From Arthrobacter sp. zg-Y844 (lineage in GTDB: Bacteria; Actinomycetota; Actinomycetes; Actinomycetales; Micrococcaceae): DNA of 64,000 nt. The notes under the pieces are model-generated. The model was not told the DNA's origin, made no database searches, and worked only from the letters and a program-made list of their open reading frames with translations. The stretch spans positions 62,001 through 126,000 of the forward strand of contig NZ_JANFLS010000001.1 of the NCBI RefSeq assembly GCF_024385465.1, written 5' to 3'. Of this stretch, positions 17,356 to 27,219 are shown in pieces. The stretch's first letter is position 1. Every line of letters starts with the position of its first letter. Position numbers and translations under genes: made by a program.

Positions 17356-19062
17356 CTACTTGAGGTTGGCGGACAGCAGTTCCTGCGCTGCACCCACTAC
17401 CAGGGCCTGGCCGGTGCCGCCGGAAGCCGGAACGTAGAGCATTACGGCTTCGCCGTGGGTGACATCGATGCCCTTGTCGGTGTTCGTCTCGCCGGTCAGT
17501 GCCTGGTAGACGGTACCTTCGAGGTTGACCGAGTCGCCGGCTTCCTTGGGCGTGCTGGAGAACGTGTTGGACAGGTAGCCGAACACGATGGCCCCGCCGT
17601 CGGCGGTCCGCAGTGCGTAGGTTTCCTTCGGATCCGCGGCATGCAGGAACGTGTTGGTGGCGAACTCATTCTTCGGGTCGCTCTGCACCTGCTGCTGGAA
17701 CTTGACCACGTCCTCGCTGAAGCGGTTGGCGCCGAAGGTGTCCTTCTTCTCGCCCTCCGGATTAGTCAGGGAGTCGGCCAGCGCAGCGACGGCGCCCTGC
17801 GGCGACATGGCCAGCCCGTTGTCCGAGTCGGCGGGAATCTGGGCCGAGCCGTCGGTGGCGGCGGGCGGCTGCGGGAAGGTGCTGGCGGGCAGCATCTGGA
17901 CAGCGGAAACCAGCTTGTAATTGTCCCTGGCCGAGTCCTGGACCAGGAGCAGCGCCTGGGGCACCGGGTTCCCCTCGCCCTGGGTCACGGCGACGACGGT
18001 GCGCGGCCAGTCTGCGGCGGTGCCGATTGACTGGGTCCGCAGCGTTTCGGCGGCCACCGGCACCGGGGCTTCATGGTCGGCGGACTTCGCAGCCACGGCG
18101 TAGTTCGCTGCACGCATGGCGTAGGCAGCCCCGCCGACGCGCGGCGTCAGCATCGATGCATCCTTGGCCGCGTCGCCCGCCTCAACCGTGCCGGCCACGG
18201 AATCCAGGATGCGGGTCAGCTGGGAGTCCACGATTACCGGCTGGCTTCCGGCGGCGGACTCGCCGGCCAGCGCCGCTGCGGGGGCAGAGCCCGCTGCCAG
18301 TACGGCGGCGGCAGCAGCGGCCAGGTAGGCCGGACGACGGCGGCGGGGGGCGGCGGCGGTGAAGGCCGACGTCGTACCCGAGACGCTGGGCTGCTTGTCA
18401 GCTGCCCCGCTATCCCGACCGGCGCTGTCCGGACCGGCGCTGCGGCGGCCGCTGCGCCGCGGACCGTCGGAGCCGCTGCGCAGGAAGGCAAGGGCCAGGC
18501 CCAGGACGGCCAGCAGGGCACCGATGACGATCAACGGCACGGCGAACGGGCGGGTGGCGTCGTTCTCCCAGGTCAGGGTCACGTCGGTGGGTGCGGGAGC
18601 GGTGCCGTCCGTGGCGATCAGGATCCGCCAGTCGCCTTCGCCCGGCGCTTTCCAGTCGTGGGACAGTTCGCCTTCGCCGGACTCTTCAATGACCCAGAGA
18701 TCGGAACCGGCAGGATTCGGGGCGGTCTTCCCGGTCTTGTCGGTGCCGACGGCCAGGGACGAGCTGTCCTCTCCCGGGCTGAGCCGGGCGGCGGCGGCGT
18801 CTGCCACCCACGCCTGGACATCGTTGGCCCGGCCAACCGCCAGCGTGAAGGGAGCATCCGAACGGACGGTGATGTCCACGCCGTCGGAGTATTCGGCCAG
18901 CAGTTCCGGTTCCAGTACGGTGACCACGGCATCCTCGGCGCCCTCGGCGTCCATGGAAACCGACTGGGTCTCGGGGGGCGCCCAGAACGTGCGCTGGCCA
19001 ATGCCTATCAGCATCAGCAGCACCCCAAGGACGATCAGCGGAACTGCAAATTTGTTTCGCAC
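17356..19062 (-). CDS. Membrane-anchored protein of unknown function
   Basis: I do not recognise this 568-residue protein with confidence. From GTG at 19062 it shows a hydrophobic helix at about residues 6-24, an extracytoplasmic beta-rich domain to about residue 165, a second membrane helix (FAVPLIVIGALLAVLGLAL), a charged Arg/Ser/Gly-rich cytoplasmic stretch (about 195-245), a third hydrophobic segment after RRRR near residue 250, and a 300-residue outside domain with no cysteine pairs. The first and second helices begin alike (KFAVPLIVLG and PFAVPLIVIG), hinting at internal duplication. It precedes the CnoX-like gene by 52 bases on the same strand. Envelope stress or wall-related function is only a guess. 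Confidence 0.7.
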   Translation of the reverse strand: MRNKFAVPLIVLGVLLMLIGIGQRTFWAPPETQSVSMDAEGAEDAVVTVLEPELLAEYSDGVDITVRSDAPFTLAVGRANDVQAWVADAAAARLSPGEDSSSLAVGTDKTGKTAPNPAGSDLWVIEESGEGELSHDWKAPGEGDWRILIATDGTAPAPTDVTLTWENDATRPFAVPLIVIGALLAVLGLALAFLRSGSDGPRRSGRRSAGPDSAGRDSGAADKQPSVSGTTSAFTAAAPRRRRPAYLAAAAAAVLAAGSAPAAALAGESAAGSQPVIVDSQLTRILDSVAGTVEAGDAAKDASMLTPRVGGAAYAMRAANYAVAAKSADHEAPVPVAAETLRTQSIGTAADWPRTVVAVTQGEGNPVPQALLLVQDSARDNYKLVSAVQMLPASTFPQPPAATDGSAQIPADSDNGLAMSPQGAVAALADSLTNPEGEKKDTFGANRFSEDVVKFQQQVQSDPKNEFATNTFLHAADPKETYALRTADGGAIVFGYLSNTFSSTPKEAGDSVNLEGTVYQALTGETNTDKGIDVTHGEAVMLYVPASGGTGQALVVGAAQELLSANLK

Positions 19063-19355
19063 AACTTACCTATCTTCAGTCTGGGCAAATGACATGGCAG
19101 GGCGGCGGATTTTCCGGGCCGGCAGGCCCGAACGCGGGCTCCGGAATGCGGCGGCTAATTCGCAGCTGGTCATTGATGTCCTGGCACTTGATAACCCAAT
19201 GGTAACGAAATCCCATCAGAGCACCCATTCGGGCGATGGCCCGGAGCGGTAACCGCCGCATGTGCCTAAGGGGAAAAGCGGTTTCGGCGGCGCGTCGGCT
19301 GGTAAGGTTTCGGTTCGTATCAGCAGCCCGACCAGGCAGAGGAGAAACGCGCGAA
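19063..19355. other. Divergent intergenic region, no gene seen
   Basis: About 290 bases between the unrecognised membrane protein gene (minus) and the AI-2E-type transporter gene (plus). It must hold both promoters. No strong -35/-10 pair, operator or RNA gene could be recognised by eye; a TAAGGT near 19303 on the plus strand is a possible -10 box for the transporter. Confidence 0.4.
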
Positions 19356-20702
19356 ATGAGCGAAAACGAGGACGTGCCCGTCCACGCGCCGCTCCCCGGC
19401 CCTGCGGACAAAAAACCGGCGGGCGGGAATGCCTCCGGCGGAAATACGCCCCCCACCCCTCTGCCCGGATTCCTTTCCACGGCTGCGGACCGAGTGCGCT
19501 ACAGCCTGCGCCACGGCGTTCCCGGTGCCCGGCCGCGGCCGCGCTTCGAATTCCCGCCCGAGGACGCAGCCGGTCCGGAGATTACGGTCGACGACGACGT
19601 GCGGCTTCCCGATGAACGGCTCAGCGTCAGCGGCGGCGGACAGGGGCATGACCCGGAGGGCGGGAGCCTGCGCGCCCACCCCATCTACTTTGGTTTTATG
19701 CTCACGGTCGGCGTTGGCCTGGCCTTGCTGCTGTTCTTCGTCATCACCAATGTCGGCGAGCTGCTGGTCTGGATCGGCGCTGCCCTGTTCATTGCCCTGG
19801 GACTGGATCCGGTGGTCCGCTGGCTGGCCGCGCGGCGGATCCCCCGCCCCGCAGGCATCGCCCTCACCGTGCTGGTGCTCGCCGGCGTCGTCACGGCCTT
19901 CTTTGCGACGCTGATCCCCACCATCGTCAGCCAGTCGACGGAAATCATCGCCAAGGCTCCGGGCTACATCAACAACTTCCTTGCCTCGGATTTCTTCGTC
20001 AACATCGACAAGCAGTTCCAGATCCGTGACCGCATCGAGCAGGAAGTCGGCAGCTTCTTCTCCAACAGCTCCGCCGTGGGCGGCATTTTCGGCGGGGTCC
20101 TCAGCGTGGGCACGGTGATTGCCAACGGCCTGTTCGGCGCCCTGATCATCCTGGTCCTGACCCTCTACTTCCTGGCTTCGCTGCCGTCGATGAAGAAGTG
20201 GGCCTACCGGCTTGCCCCGCGCAGCCGCCGCCGCCGGGTGGAGGCCCTCTCAGAGGAAATCACCGGCAGCGTCGGCAACTACGTGATCGGCCAGGGCCTG
20301 GTCGCATTGCTGGACGCCACCTACGCCTTCATCGTGATGACCATCACCGGCGTGCCGTTCTCGGTGCTGCTGGCCTTCCTGGTGGCGCTGCTGGCCTTCA
20401 TCCCGCTGGTGGGCCCGCCCATAGCGCTGGTGCTGGTCTCGCTGGTTGCCCTGACCGAGGGCTGGCAGACGGCTGTGGTCTTCGCCATCCTCTACATGGC
20501 CTACCTGCAGTTCGAGGCGTATTTTGTCTCCCCGCGCGTGATGCAGCGGGCCGTGGCAGTGCCCGGCGCCGTCGCCGTCATCGCCGTGATTGCCGGCGGC
20601 AGCCTGCTCGGCGTGCTGGGGGCACTGATAGCCATCCCGACGGCGGCCGCCACCCTGCTGCTGCTCAAGGAAGTCTTCATCGCCCGGCAGGACCGGCAAT
20701 AG
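19356..20702 (+). CDS. AI-2E family transporter
   Basis: The start MSENEDV at 19356 is preceded by AGAGGAGA about 10 bases upstream; in-frame upstream codons lack this. The 448-residue product has a hydrophilic N-terminus of about 110 residues, then eight or so membrane helices with the family pattern: paired N-terminal helices, a long soluble helix region (about 200-245), and the C-terminal block ITGVPFSVLLAFLVALLAFIPLVGPP then FEAYFVSPRVMQRAV. The family (UPF0118) includes the E. coli AI-2 exporter TqsA and several cation/proton antiporters, so the substrate is open. It faces the small zinc-site gene, with only 4 bases between the stops. Confidence 0.92.
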   Translation: MSENEDVPVHAPLPGPADKKPAGGNASGGNTPPTPLPGFLSTAADRVRYSLRHGVPGARPRPRFEFPPEDAAGPEITVDDDVRLPDERLSVSGGGQGHDPEGGSLRAHPIYFGFMLTVGVGLALLLFFVITNVGELLVWIGAALFIALGLDPVVRWLAARRIPRPAGIALTVLVLAGVVTAFFATLIPTIVSQSTEIIAKAPGYINNFLASDFFVNIDKQFQIRDRIEQEVGSFFSNSSAVGGIFGGVLSVGTVIANGLFGALIILVLTLYFLASLPSMKKWAYRLAPRSRRRRVEALSEEITGSVGNYVIGQGLVALLDATYAFIVMTITGVPFSVLLAFLVALLAFIPLVGPPIALVLVSLVALTEGWQTAVVFAILYMAYLQFEAYFVSPRVMQRAVAVPGAVAVIAVIAGGSLLGVLGALIAIPTAAATLLLLKEVFIARQDRQ

Positions 20703-20706
20703 CCCG

Positions 20707-21060
20707 TCAGTACCTGCGGCGGATCCGCCAGCAGTGGTTGTGCCAGTGCCGGCGGCCCTCGACGGCGGTCTGGCGGCCCAGCAGCGAGTCTTCCTGCCAC
20801 ACCACCAGGTGCGCGGTTCCGGGCGGGATGACCTGCCCGCAGCCGGGGCACCGGTAGTCCTTTGCGGCGTTGCCGGCCGTGATCTGCCGCACCGACCATT
20901 CGCCGTCGGGACCGCTTTCACGGCGTGGAATACCGGCACGCGTGCGTTCCAAATCCCTCTCCGGCGGGGTGGACGCCCACTTGCGGCGGGCGTTCCGGCC
21001 GGCTGCGCTGCCGGCGGCAGGCGTGCGGCGGGGATGGTTCGAACGGGGCATAGAAGTCAT
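20707..21060 (-). CDS. Small basic protein with a putative zinc site
   Basis: A 117-residue protein (or 114 if ATG at 21051 is used). The N-terminal half is very basic and probably disordered (repeated Arg/Pro). The C-terminal half has RCPGCGQVIPPGTAHLVVW then RHWHNHCWRIRRRY; the CxxC pair plus HxxxHC can hold one zinc ion in a zinc-ribbon or HNH-like arrangement. I recall similar short proteins beside nucS in other actinobacteria, sometimes labelled ATP/GTP-binding without good reason. It is divergent from nucS, with 31 bases between starts, so their promoters must overlap. A nucleic-acid-binding role is inferred. Confidence 0.75.
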   Translation of the reverse strand: MTSMPRSNHPRRTPAAGSAAGRNARRKWASTPPERDLERTRAGIPRRESGPDGEWSVRQITAGNAAKDYRCPGCGQVIPPGTAHLVVWQEDSLLGRQTAVEGRRHWHNHCWRIRRRY

Positions 21061-21079
21061 TTTGCCGCAGATGAGCCGG

Positions 21080-21085
21080 TAAAGT
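21080..21085 (+). promoter_or_regulatory. -10 box for leaderless nucS transcript
   Basis: TAAAGT ends 6 bases before the GTG start of nucS. It lies in the 31-base gap between nucS and the divergent small gene. Confidence 0.55.
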
Positions 21086-21091
21086 GCAACT

Positions 21092-21787
21092 GTGCGTTTA
21101 GTAATAGCCCGCTGCTCCGTTGACTACGTCGGCCGCCTCCGTGCCCATCTGCCCCTGGCCGTAAGGCTGCTCATGGTGAAGGCCGACGGTTCCGTCCTGA
21201 TCCATTCCGACGGCGGATCCTACAAACCGCTGAACTGGATGAGCCCTCCGGCCACCATGCGCAGCGTGGAACCGGACGAGACGGACGCCGAAGCCGGCGT
21301 CACCGAAGTCTGGAACGTCCAAAGCGCGAAGACCGACGACCGCCTGATCATCAGCATCCACGAGCGGTTCTCCGATGTCTCCCATGACCTCGGGACCGAC
21401 CCGGGCCTCATCAAGGACGGCGTGGAAGCGGACCTGCAGCGCCTGCTGGCCGAACAGATCAACCGGTTGGGCGAAGGCCACACGCTGATCCGCCGCGAAT
21501 ACATGACGGCCATCGGCCCCGTGGACATCCTGGCGCGCGACGCCACGGGCGCCACCGTGGCCGTGGAGTTGAAGCGCCGCGGAGATATCGACGGCGTGGA
21601 GCAGCTGACCCGCTACCTGGAACTGCTCAACCGGGACCCGCTGCTGGCTCCGGTCCGCGGTATTTTCGCCGCGCAGCAGATCAAGCCCCAGGCCCGCGTG
21701 CTGGCCGAGGACCGCGGGATCACCTGCCTGACGCTCGACTACGACGCGATGCGCGGCGTGGATGACAGGGATTCCCGCCTCTTCTGA
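21092..21787 (+). CDS. nucS: Mismatch-specific endonuclease NucS/EndoMS
   Basis: This 231-residue enzyme is the core of the MutS/MutL-independent mismatch repair used by actinobacteria and some archaea; it cuts both strands at mismatches and works with the beta clamp. The N-terminal half ([19 protein letters not shown], then the [12 protein letters not shown] segment) is the DNA-binding/dimer domain. The C-terminal RecB-like nuclease domain shows GPVDILARD near residue 150 and [17 protein letters not shown] near residue 163, i.e. the D-ExK core, followed by [12 protein letters not shown]. The end DSRLF is the expected clamp-binding type tail. The start is GTG, six bases after a TAAAGT box. 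Confidence 0.96.
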   Translation: MRLVIARCSVDYVGRLRAHLPLAVRLLMVKADGSVLIHSDGGSYKPLNWMSPPATMRSVEPDETDAEAGVTEVWNVQSAKTDDRLIISIHERFSDVSHDLGTDPGLIKDGVEADLQRLLAEQINRLGEGHTLIRREYMTAIGPVDILARDATGATVAVELKRRGDIDGVEQLTRYLELLNRDPLLAPVRGIFAAQQIKPQARVLAEDRGITCLTLDYDAMRGVDDRDSRLF

Positions 21788-21823
21788 GTCCCCGCCCCGC
21801 TCCCGGCCGCCGGGCAACATGCC

Positions 21824-21829
21824 TAGAAT
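21824..21829 (+). promoter_or_regulatory. -10 box for leaderless nagA transcript
   Basis: TAGAAT ends 6 bases before the nagA ATG at 21836; no Shine-Dalgarno sequence precedes that ATG. Confidence 0.6.
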
Positions 21830-21835
21830 CGGTGC

Positions 21836-23053
21836 ATGAACCCCACAGCGCGCAGCCGGGACCGCGGCTACCTCCGAGGCAGCCTGCTGACTCCGGATGA
21901 GCTGGTTCCCGACGGCGCACTCGCGTTTGTCGGGGACCGGATCACCTACGCCGGCCCGGCCGGCGGTTTTGACGACGCCGGGTGGCCGGAGCCCGCGCAC
22001 CTGCCGGCCGGTTCGCTCATCCTTCCCGGACTCGTGGACCTGCACTGCCACGGCGCTGCGGGAAGCGATTTCACCACCTCCGACGCCGAGGGAATCCGGC
22101 GGGCAGCCGCCTTCCTGCATTCGGCGGGAACCACCACGCTGCTCGCCAGCACGGTTTCCGCGTCCCGCCAGGACATGCTCGCTGCCGCTGCCCGGCTCGC
22201 CGCCCTTGCGAGGGAAGGGCTCATTGCCGGAATCCATGCCGAAGGGCCGTTCCTGGCACGGGAGCGCTGCGGTGCGCAGGACCCGAAGTTCCTGGTCCCG
22301 CCGGACCCCGGCTTCGTGGATGAGCTGCTTGCAGCCGCGGACAGCGAACTGGTCACCATGACCTATGCGCCTGAACTGCCCGGAGCGGATGACCTGGTGG
22401 ACCGTCTGGTCCTGCACGGCGTGACGCCGTCGCTGGGGCATACCGCCGCTGCGGACCCCGTTGCTGCCGAGTCCCTGGGGTCCGCCCGGGACGAAATGGA
22501 AGAGGCCGGCTTCGGAGGCTATGCTCCCCGGCCCACAGTGACGCACCTGTTCAACGGCATGGACCCGCTGCACCACCGCTCCCCCGGCGCCGTTGCCGCG
22601 AGCCTGCGGGCCGCACGCAGCGGCGCGGCCGTGGTGGAGCTGATCGCCGACGGGGCGCATCTGGACCCCGCGCTGGTACGCACCGTCTTCGAGCTCGCAG
22701 GAGGCGCCAACGTGGCCCTCGTCAGTGACTCCATGGCGGCCACCGGCCTGGGCGACGGTACCTACCGGTTGGGGCCTGCCGACGTCGTGGTGGAGAACGG
22801 GACGGCCCGCCTGCCCGGCGGCACGCTGGCCGGCGGCACGGCCACCCTGCTCCAGTGCGTACGCACGGCTGTCGCTGCCGGTGTGCCGCTCGCGGACGCG
22901 GTGGGCGCGGCCACTGCGGTGCCCGCGGACGTGCTTCGGCTCGCCGATGAAGTCGGCGCCCTGCGCCGCGGCCTGCGGGCCGATGCCCTGGTGGTTTCAG
23001 CGGACCTGGAGCTGCACGCGGTCCTGCGCTGCGGAACGTGGCTGCCGCGGTAA
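21836..23053 (+). CDS. nagA: N-acetylglucosamine-6-phosphate deacetylase
   Basis: The 405-residue amidohydrolase removes acetate from GlcNAc-6-P in amino-sugar and cell-wall recycling. Motifs are DLHCHGAAGSDF near residue 67 (metal region), GIHAEGPFL near residue 133 with the metal-binding Glu, SLGHTAA near residue 201 and THLFNGMDPLHHRSPG near residue 234 with metal and substrate histidines, and the catalytic Asp in LVSDSMAATGL near residue 298. A TAGAAT box 6 bases before the ATG predicts a leaderless mRNA. No nagB or PTS gene is adjacent, so it stands alone. Confidence 0.95.
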   Translation: MNPTARSRDRGYLRGSLLTPDELVPDGALAFVGDRITYAGPAGGFDDAGWPEPAHLPAGSLILPGLVDLHCHGAAGSDFTTSDAEGIRRAAAFLHSAGTTTLLASTVSASRQDMLAAAARLAALAREGLIAGIHAEGPFLARERCGAQDPKFLVPPDPGFVDELLAAADSELVTMTYAPELPGADDLVDRLVLHGVTPSLGHTAAADPVAAESLGSARDEMEEAGFGGYAPRPTVTHLFNGMDPLHHRSPGAVAASLRAARSGAAVVELIADGAHLDPALVRTVFELAGGANVALVSDSMAATGLGDGTYRLGPADVVVENGTARLPGGTLAGGTATLLQCVRTAVAAGVPLADAVGAATAVPADVLRLADEVGALRRGLRADALVVSADLELHAVLRCGTWLPR

Positions 23054-23087
23054 AAAAGCACCCGAAAAAAGTTCTAAATATTTCGTT

Positions 23088-23285
23088 TTGAGCATTGACC
23101 AGGCATTTCGGTTATGCCACGCTGTTACCAAGTCTTTGTGTAGGTGTTTTTTCATGCTCGCAAGACCGTTGCGAGTGAGAAGCTCCTCAAGGAACTGCTG
23201 AACGGCAAGAACTTGGGCTTTCTTGCTTCAGTAACATATCCGGCACGGACTGTGCAGGTAAGTTCCACATTATGAGGAGAAACAA
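23088..23285 (+). promoter_or_regulatory. cspA promoter region and structured 5' leader
   Basis: The 232 bases between nagA and the cold-shock gene hold no large gene. TTGAGC (23088) or TTGACC (23095) could be a -35 box. Downstream are small hairpins: CTCGCAA (23157-23163) with TTGCGAG (23169-23175), and CAAGAA with TTCTTG around 23208-23227. A 15-codon frame starts at 23154, preceded by AGGTG, and ends at 23201. A GAGGAG ribosome-binding site lies near 23273. Long structured leaders are known to control cold-shock mRNAs in other bacteria; the same role here is inferred. Confidence 0.5.
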
Positions 23286-23489
23286 ATGGCTCAGGGTACC
23301 GTCAAATGGTTTAACGCCGAAAAGGGCTTCGGCTTCATCACTCCGGACGACTCAGACGGCGATGTCTTCGTCCACTACTCCGAAATCCAGACCAACGGAT
23401 TCAAGACCCTCGACGAAAACCAGCGTGTTTCCTTCGAGATCGGCCAGGGCGCCAAGGGCCCCCAGGCCACCGGCGTTACCGCCCTCTAG
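23286..23489 (+). CDS. cspA: Cold-shock protein (CspA family)
   Basis: This 67-residue OB-fold protein binds single-stranded RNA and DNA and prevents mRNA structure at low temperature. RNP1 (KGFGFIT) and RNP2 (VFVHY) are intact, and the protein opens with the typical [11 protein letters not shown]. Length is standard. The ATG has a GAGGAG ribosome-binding site, and a long leader (about 150 bases or more) precedes it, unlike the leaderless genes nearby. A strong terminator follows. Several paralogues are usual in Arthrobacter-type genomes, so the letter in the symbol is nominal. Confidence 0.96.
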   Translation: MAQGTVKWFNAEKGFGFITPDDSDGDVFVHYSEIQTNGFKTLDENQRVSFEIGQGAKGPQATGVTAL

Positions 23490-23514
23490 GGTTTAACACT
23501 TTTCCGCAGGGAAA

Positions 23515-23552
23515 CAAGGAAAGCCCCCGGCACATGCCGGGGGCTTTCCTTG
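23515..23552. terminator. Strong bidirectional terminator between cspA and murA
   Basis: A perfect 18-bp inverted repeat: the left arm at 23515-23532 and right arm at 23535-23552 read GCCCCCGGCA / TGCCGGGGGC at their core, flanked by AAGGAA and TTCCTT. T-rich sequence follows on the plus strand and A-rich precedes, so it can end transcripts from both convergent genes. Confidence 0.85.
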
Positions 23553-23568
23553 TTTTCCATTCGTTTAT

Positions 23569-24834
23569 TTACCCACGGCGGCGGACTACGTTCGCACCGA
23601 GACTCCGCAGATTCTCCATGAATCTTTCATACCCGCGGTCAATATGGTCCACGCCCCGCACTTCCGTGGTTCCGTCAGCAGCCAGGCCTGCTATGACAAG
23701 GGCAGCGCCGGCCCGGATGTCATTGGCCACCACCGGTGCGCCGGAAAGCAGCTCGACACCCTGGATCAGGGCGTGGTGTCCGTCGAGCCGGACCACGGCT
23801 CCGAGCCGCGCCAGTTCGGACGTGAATCCCCAGCGGGCCTCGAAAACATTCTCGGTGACCATGCCCGAACCGTTCGCGACGGCGTTGAGGGCCACCACGA
23901 AGGGCTGCAGATCGGTGGGGAATCCGGGATACGGCAGTGTGGACACGTTGATGGGCTCCGGGCGGGCCGGTCCCTTCACCGTGAAGCCGTCCTCCCCCGT
24001 GCTGACTTCGCAGCCCGCCTGGGTGAGTTTGTCCAGGACCACTGCCAGGGCTGATGCATCCGCCGAGCGCACCTCGATCTCGCCGCCGGTGATCGCTGCC
24101 GCGAAGGCCCAGGTGCCGGCGACAATCCGGTCCGGCACCACGCGGTGTTCCACCGGGTGCAGTTCCCGGACCCCGTCGATGATGAGCGTGTTGGTGCCCA
24201 CGCCGCTGATCTGGGCCCCCATGCTGTTGAGCATGCGGGCAATGTCGGTGATTTCCGGCTCCCGGGCGGCGTTATCGATCACCGTGCGTCCGCGGGCCAG
24301 GGTGGCGGCCATCATGAGGTTTTCGGTGGCGCCCACGGAGGGAAAGTCCAGGATATGGTCCGCTCCGTGCAGGCCTTCCGGGACGGAGGCAACCAGGTAC
24401 CCGTGATCGATGCCGATCTCGGCGCCCATAAGTTCCAGTCCGGCGCGGTGCATGTCCAGTCCGCGGGAGCCGATGGCGTCTCCGCCCGGCAGCGCCACCT
24501 CTGCCCGCCGGCAACGGGCCACCAGCGGTCCCAGCACGGAGATGGAGGCCCGCATGGCGCGGACGAGGTCATAGTCCGCCTGGTGGCCCAGCTCCTGCGG
24601 GACGTCCACGGCCACGGAGGCGGCGTCGACGTCGTAATCCACCGAACATCCCAGCCGGCGCAGCAGCTCCGCCATGATCCAGACATCCTGGATGTTGGGG
24701 ACATTCGTGATGACGGACCGGCCCTGCGCAAGCAGCGTTGCCGCCATCAGCTTCAGGACGCTGTTCTTGGCACCCGGGACAGTAACGGCTCCGCGAAGGG
24801 TGGACGGGCCGGTAACAACAATGACGTCTTCCAT
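23569..24834 (-). CDS. murA: UDP-N-acetylglucosamine 1-carboxyvinyltransferase (fosfomycin-insensitive type)
   Basis: The 421-residue enzyme transfers enolpyruvate to UDP-GlcNAc, the first committed step of peptidoglycan synthesis. ATG at 24834 is chosen because the EPSP-synthase fold begins at once ([20 protein letters not shown], with the essential Lys in AKNS). The catalytic loop reads [10 protein letters not shown], with Asp119 in the place of the Cys that fosfomycin alkylates (Cys115 in E. coli). The same Cys-to-Asp change gives M. tuberculosis intrinsic fosfomycin resistance. The R(V)[10 protein letters not shown] and [11 protein letters not shown] segments are intact. A TACTAT box 6 bases before the ATG predicts a leaderless mRNA, just after the atp operon terminator. 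Confidence 0.95.
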   Translation of the reverse strand: MEDVIVVTGPSTLRGAVTVPGAKNSVLKLMAATLLAQGRSVITNVPNIQDVWIMAELLRRLGCSVDYDVDAASVAVDVPQELGHQADYDLVRAMRASISVLGPLVARCRRAEVALPGGDAIGSRGLDMHRAGLELMGAEIGIDHGYLVASVPEGLHGADHILDFPSVGATENLMMAATLARGRTVIDNAAREPEITDIARMLNSMGAQISGVGTNTLIIDGVRELHPVEHRVVPDRIVAGTWAFAAAITGGEIEVRSADASALAVVLDKLTQAGCEVSTGEDGFTVKGPARPEPINVSTLPYPGFPTDLQPFVVALNAVANGSGMVTENVFEARWGFTSELARLGAVVRLDGHHALIQGVELLSGAPVVANDIRAGAALVIAGLAADGTTEVRGVDHIDRGYERFMENLRSLGANVVRRRG

Positions 24835-24840
24835 TACTCC

Positions 24841-24846
24841 ATAGTA
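24841..24846 (-). promoter_or_regulatory. -10 box for leaderless murA transcript
   Basis: TACTAT on the minus strand ends 6 bases before the murA ATG. The intervening GGAGTA resembles a ribosome-binding site but would be only 2 bases from the ATG, so the -10 reading is preferred. Confidence 0.55.
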
Positions 24847-24874
24847 GGGGCCGGGGCAGGCTCCAAAGGGCAGC

Positions 24875-24906
24875 AAAAAAGGCACAGGGGGAATTCCCTG
24901 TGCCTT
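24875..24906 (-). terminator. Rho-independent terminator of the atp operon
   Basis: On the minus strand, AAGGCACAGGG (24906-24896 side) pairs with CCCTGTGCCTT across a 6-base loop, an 11-bp perfect stem, followed by a run of six T (24880-24875). It lies 35 bases after the DUF2550 stop and before the murA promoter. Confidence 0.88.
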
Positions 24907-24940
24907 CTAAGCAGAGCTTCTTTACTGTCCGGCCCGGCGC

Positions 24941-25369
24941 CTAGCGCCAGGTACCGATGCCGACCACGGGGCCGGCTTCCACCCATGAAGACAGGCCCGT
25001 ATAGGCCTCGTACTTCATGGCCACCAGGATGGTACTGCCCTGGTAGTTCAAGCTGACGACGACGGCTCCGGGCTGGATACGGGCACGCTCGGCTTCAGTG
25101 GGCTCCCGCCAGCCGGCCATTTCCAGTGAACTGCGCAGGAAACGGTACGGCGGACGCGGACTCAGCGAGACCAGGCGCAGCCATTCCAGATGGGTGTCCG
25201 TATAACGGCAAACCCCCATCCGCCACCCCGCAGGGGGAAGGCAGATGGAGGCATCGAAGGTCCCCAGGGCGCGCCGCAGCTGGCTGCGGCGCACCCCGAA
25301 GAGCACTACTGCAAGGACAAGCAGCCCAAAGAGGGCGGCCAACGCAATGAACACATAGGAGCTGTCCAT
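24941..25369 (-). CDS. DUF2550 family membrane-anchored protein
   Basis: This 142-residue protein has one N-terminal membrane helix (YVFIALAALFGLLVLAVVLFGV, residues about 5-26), then a basic turn (RRSQLRRAL) and a small soluble domain beginning TFDASICLPPAGWRMGVCRY. It matches the actinobacterial DUF2550 family, whose M. tuberculosis member Rv1312 also directly follows atpC. Function is unknown; constant linkage to ATP synthase suggests a role at the membrane, but the gene may simply be carried along. Only 9 bases separate it from atpC, and the operon terminator follows. Confidence 0.9.
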   Translation of the reverse strand: MDSSYVFIALAALFGLLVLAVVLFGVRRSQLRRALGTFDASICLPPAGWRMGVCRYTDTHLEWLRLVSLSPRPPYRFLRSSLEMAGWREPTEAERARIQPGAVVVSLNYQGSTILVAMKYEAYTGLSSWVEAGPVVGIGTWR

Positions 25370-25378
25370 CGGAAGGAG

Positions 25379-25672
25379 TCAGCGGGTCCCGGCGGTTGCT
25401 TCGTTGGTCACCTTGGCATTGTCGGCCACGATGACCACCCGGTTGTTGTCCACGGAGAAGAATCCTCCGTCAACGCTTACCTCAATGCGGGAACCGGACA
25501 CCGGTTCGATGGCCAGTCCGCCCTCTGCCAGGATGGCCAGCACCGGTGAGTGCCCGGGAAGGATCCCGATCTCGCCGTCGCTGGTGCGGGCCTTGACCAT
25601 CTTTGCCGCTCCCGACCACACGAAGTGGTCGGCAGCAACAATCTCAACTTCGAGTTCAGCAGCGTCCGCCAT
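25379..25672 (-). CDS. atpC: ATP synthase F1 subunit epsilon
   Basis: The ATG at 25672 (MADAAELEVEIV) overlaps the usual start of the epsilon beta-sandwich and lies 5 bases after the atpD stop; a longer in-frame start inside atpD is not needed. The 97-residue product has the N-terminal domain with KARTSDGEIGILPGHSPVLA, but the two-helix C-terminal domain is almost absent. Short epsilons are common in actinobacteria and imply weak epsilon-type inhibition of ATP hydrolysis, which other parts of the enzyme may supply. Confidence 0.95.
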   Translation of the reverse strand: MADAAELEVEIVAADHFVWSGAAKMVKARTSDGEIGILPGHSPVLAILAEGGLAIEPVSGSRIEVSVDGGFFSVDNNRVVIVADNAKVTNEATAGTR

Positions 25673-25677
25673 GGGGC

Positions 25678-27159
<1,482 letters not shown>

Positions 27160-27219
27160 TTAGATGGCGTGTGGACTAAGTTTTTTTATGCGTTGGAACT
27201 TATCTTCGAGCGGGGCAGG

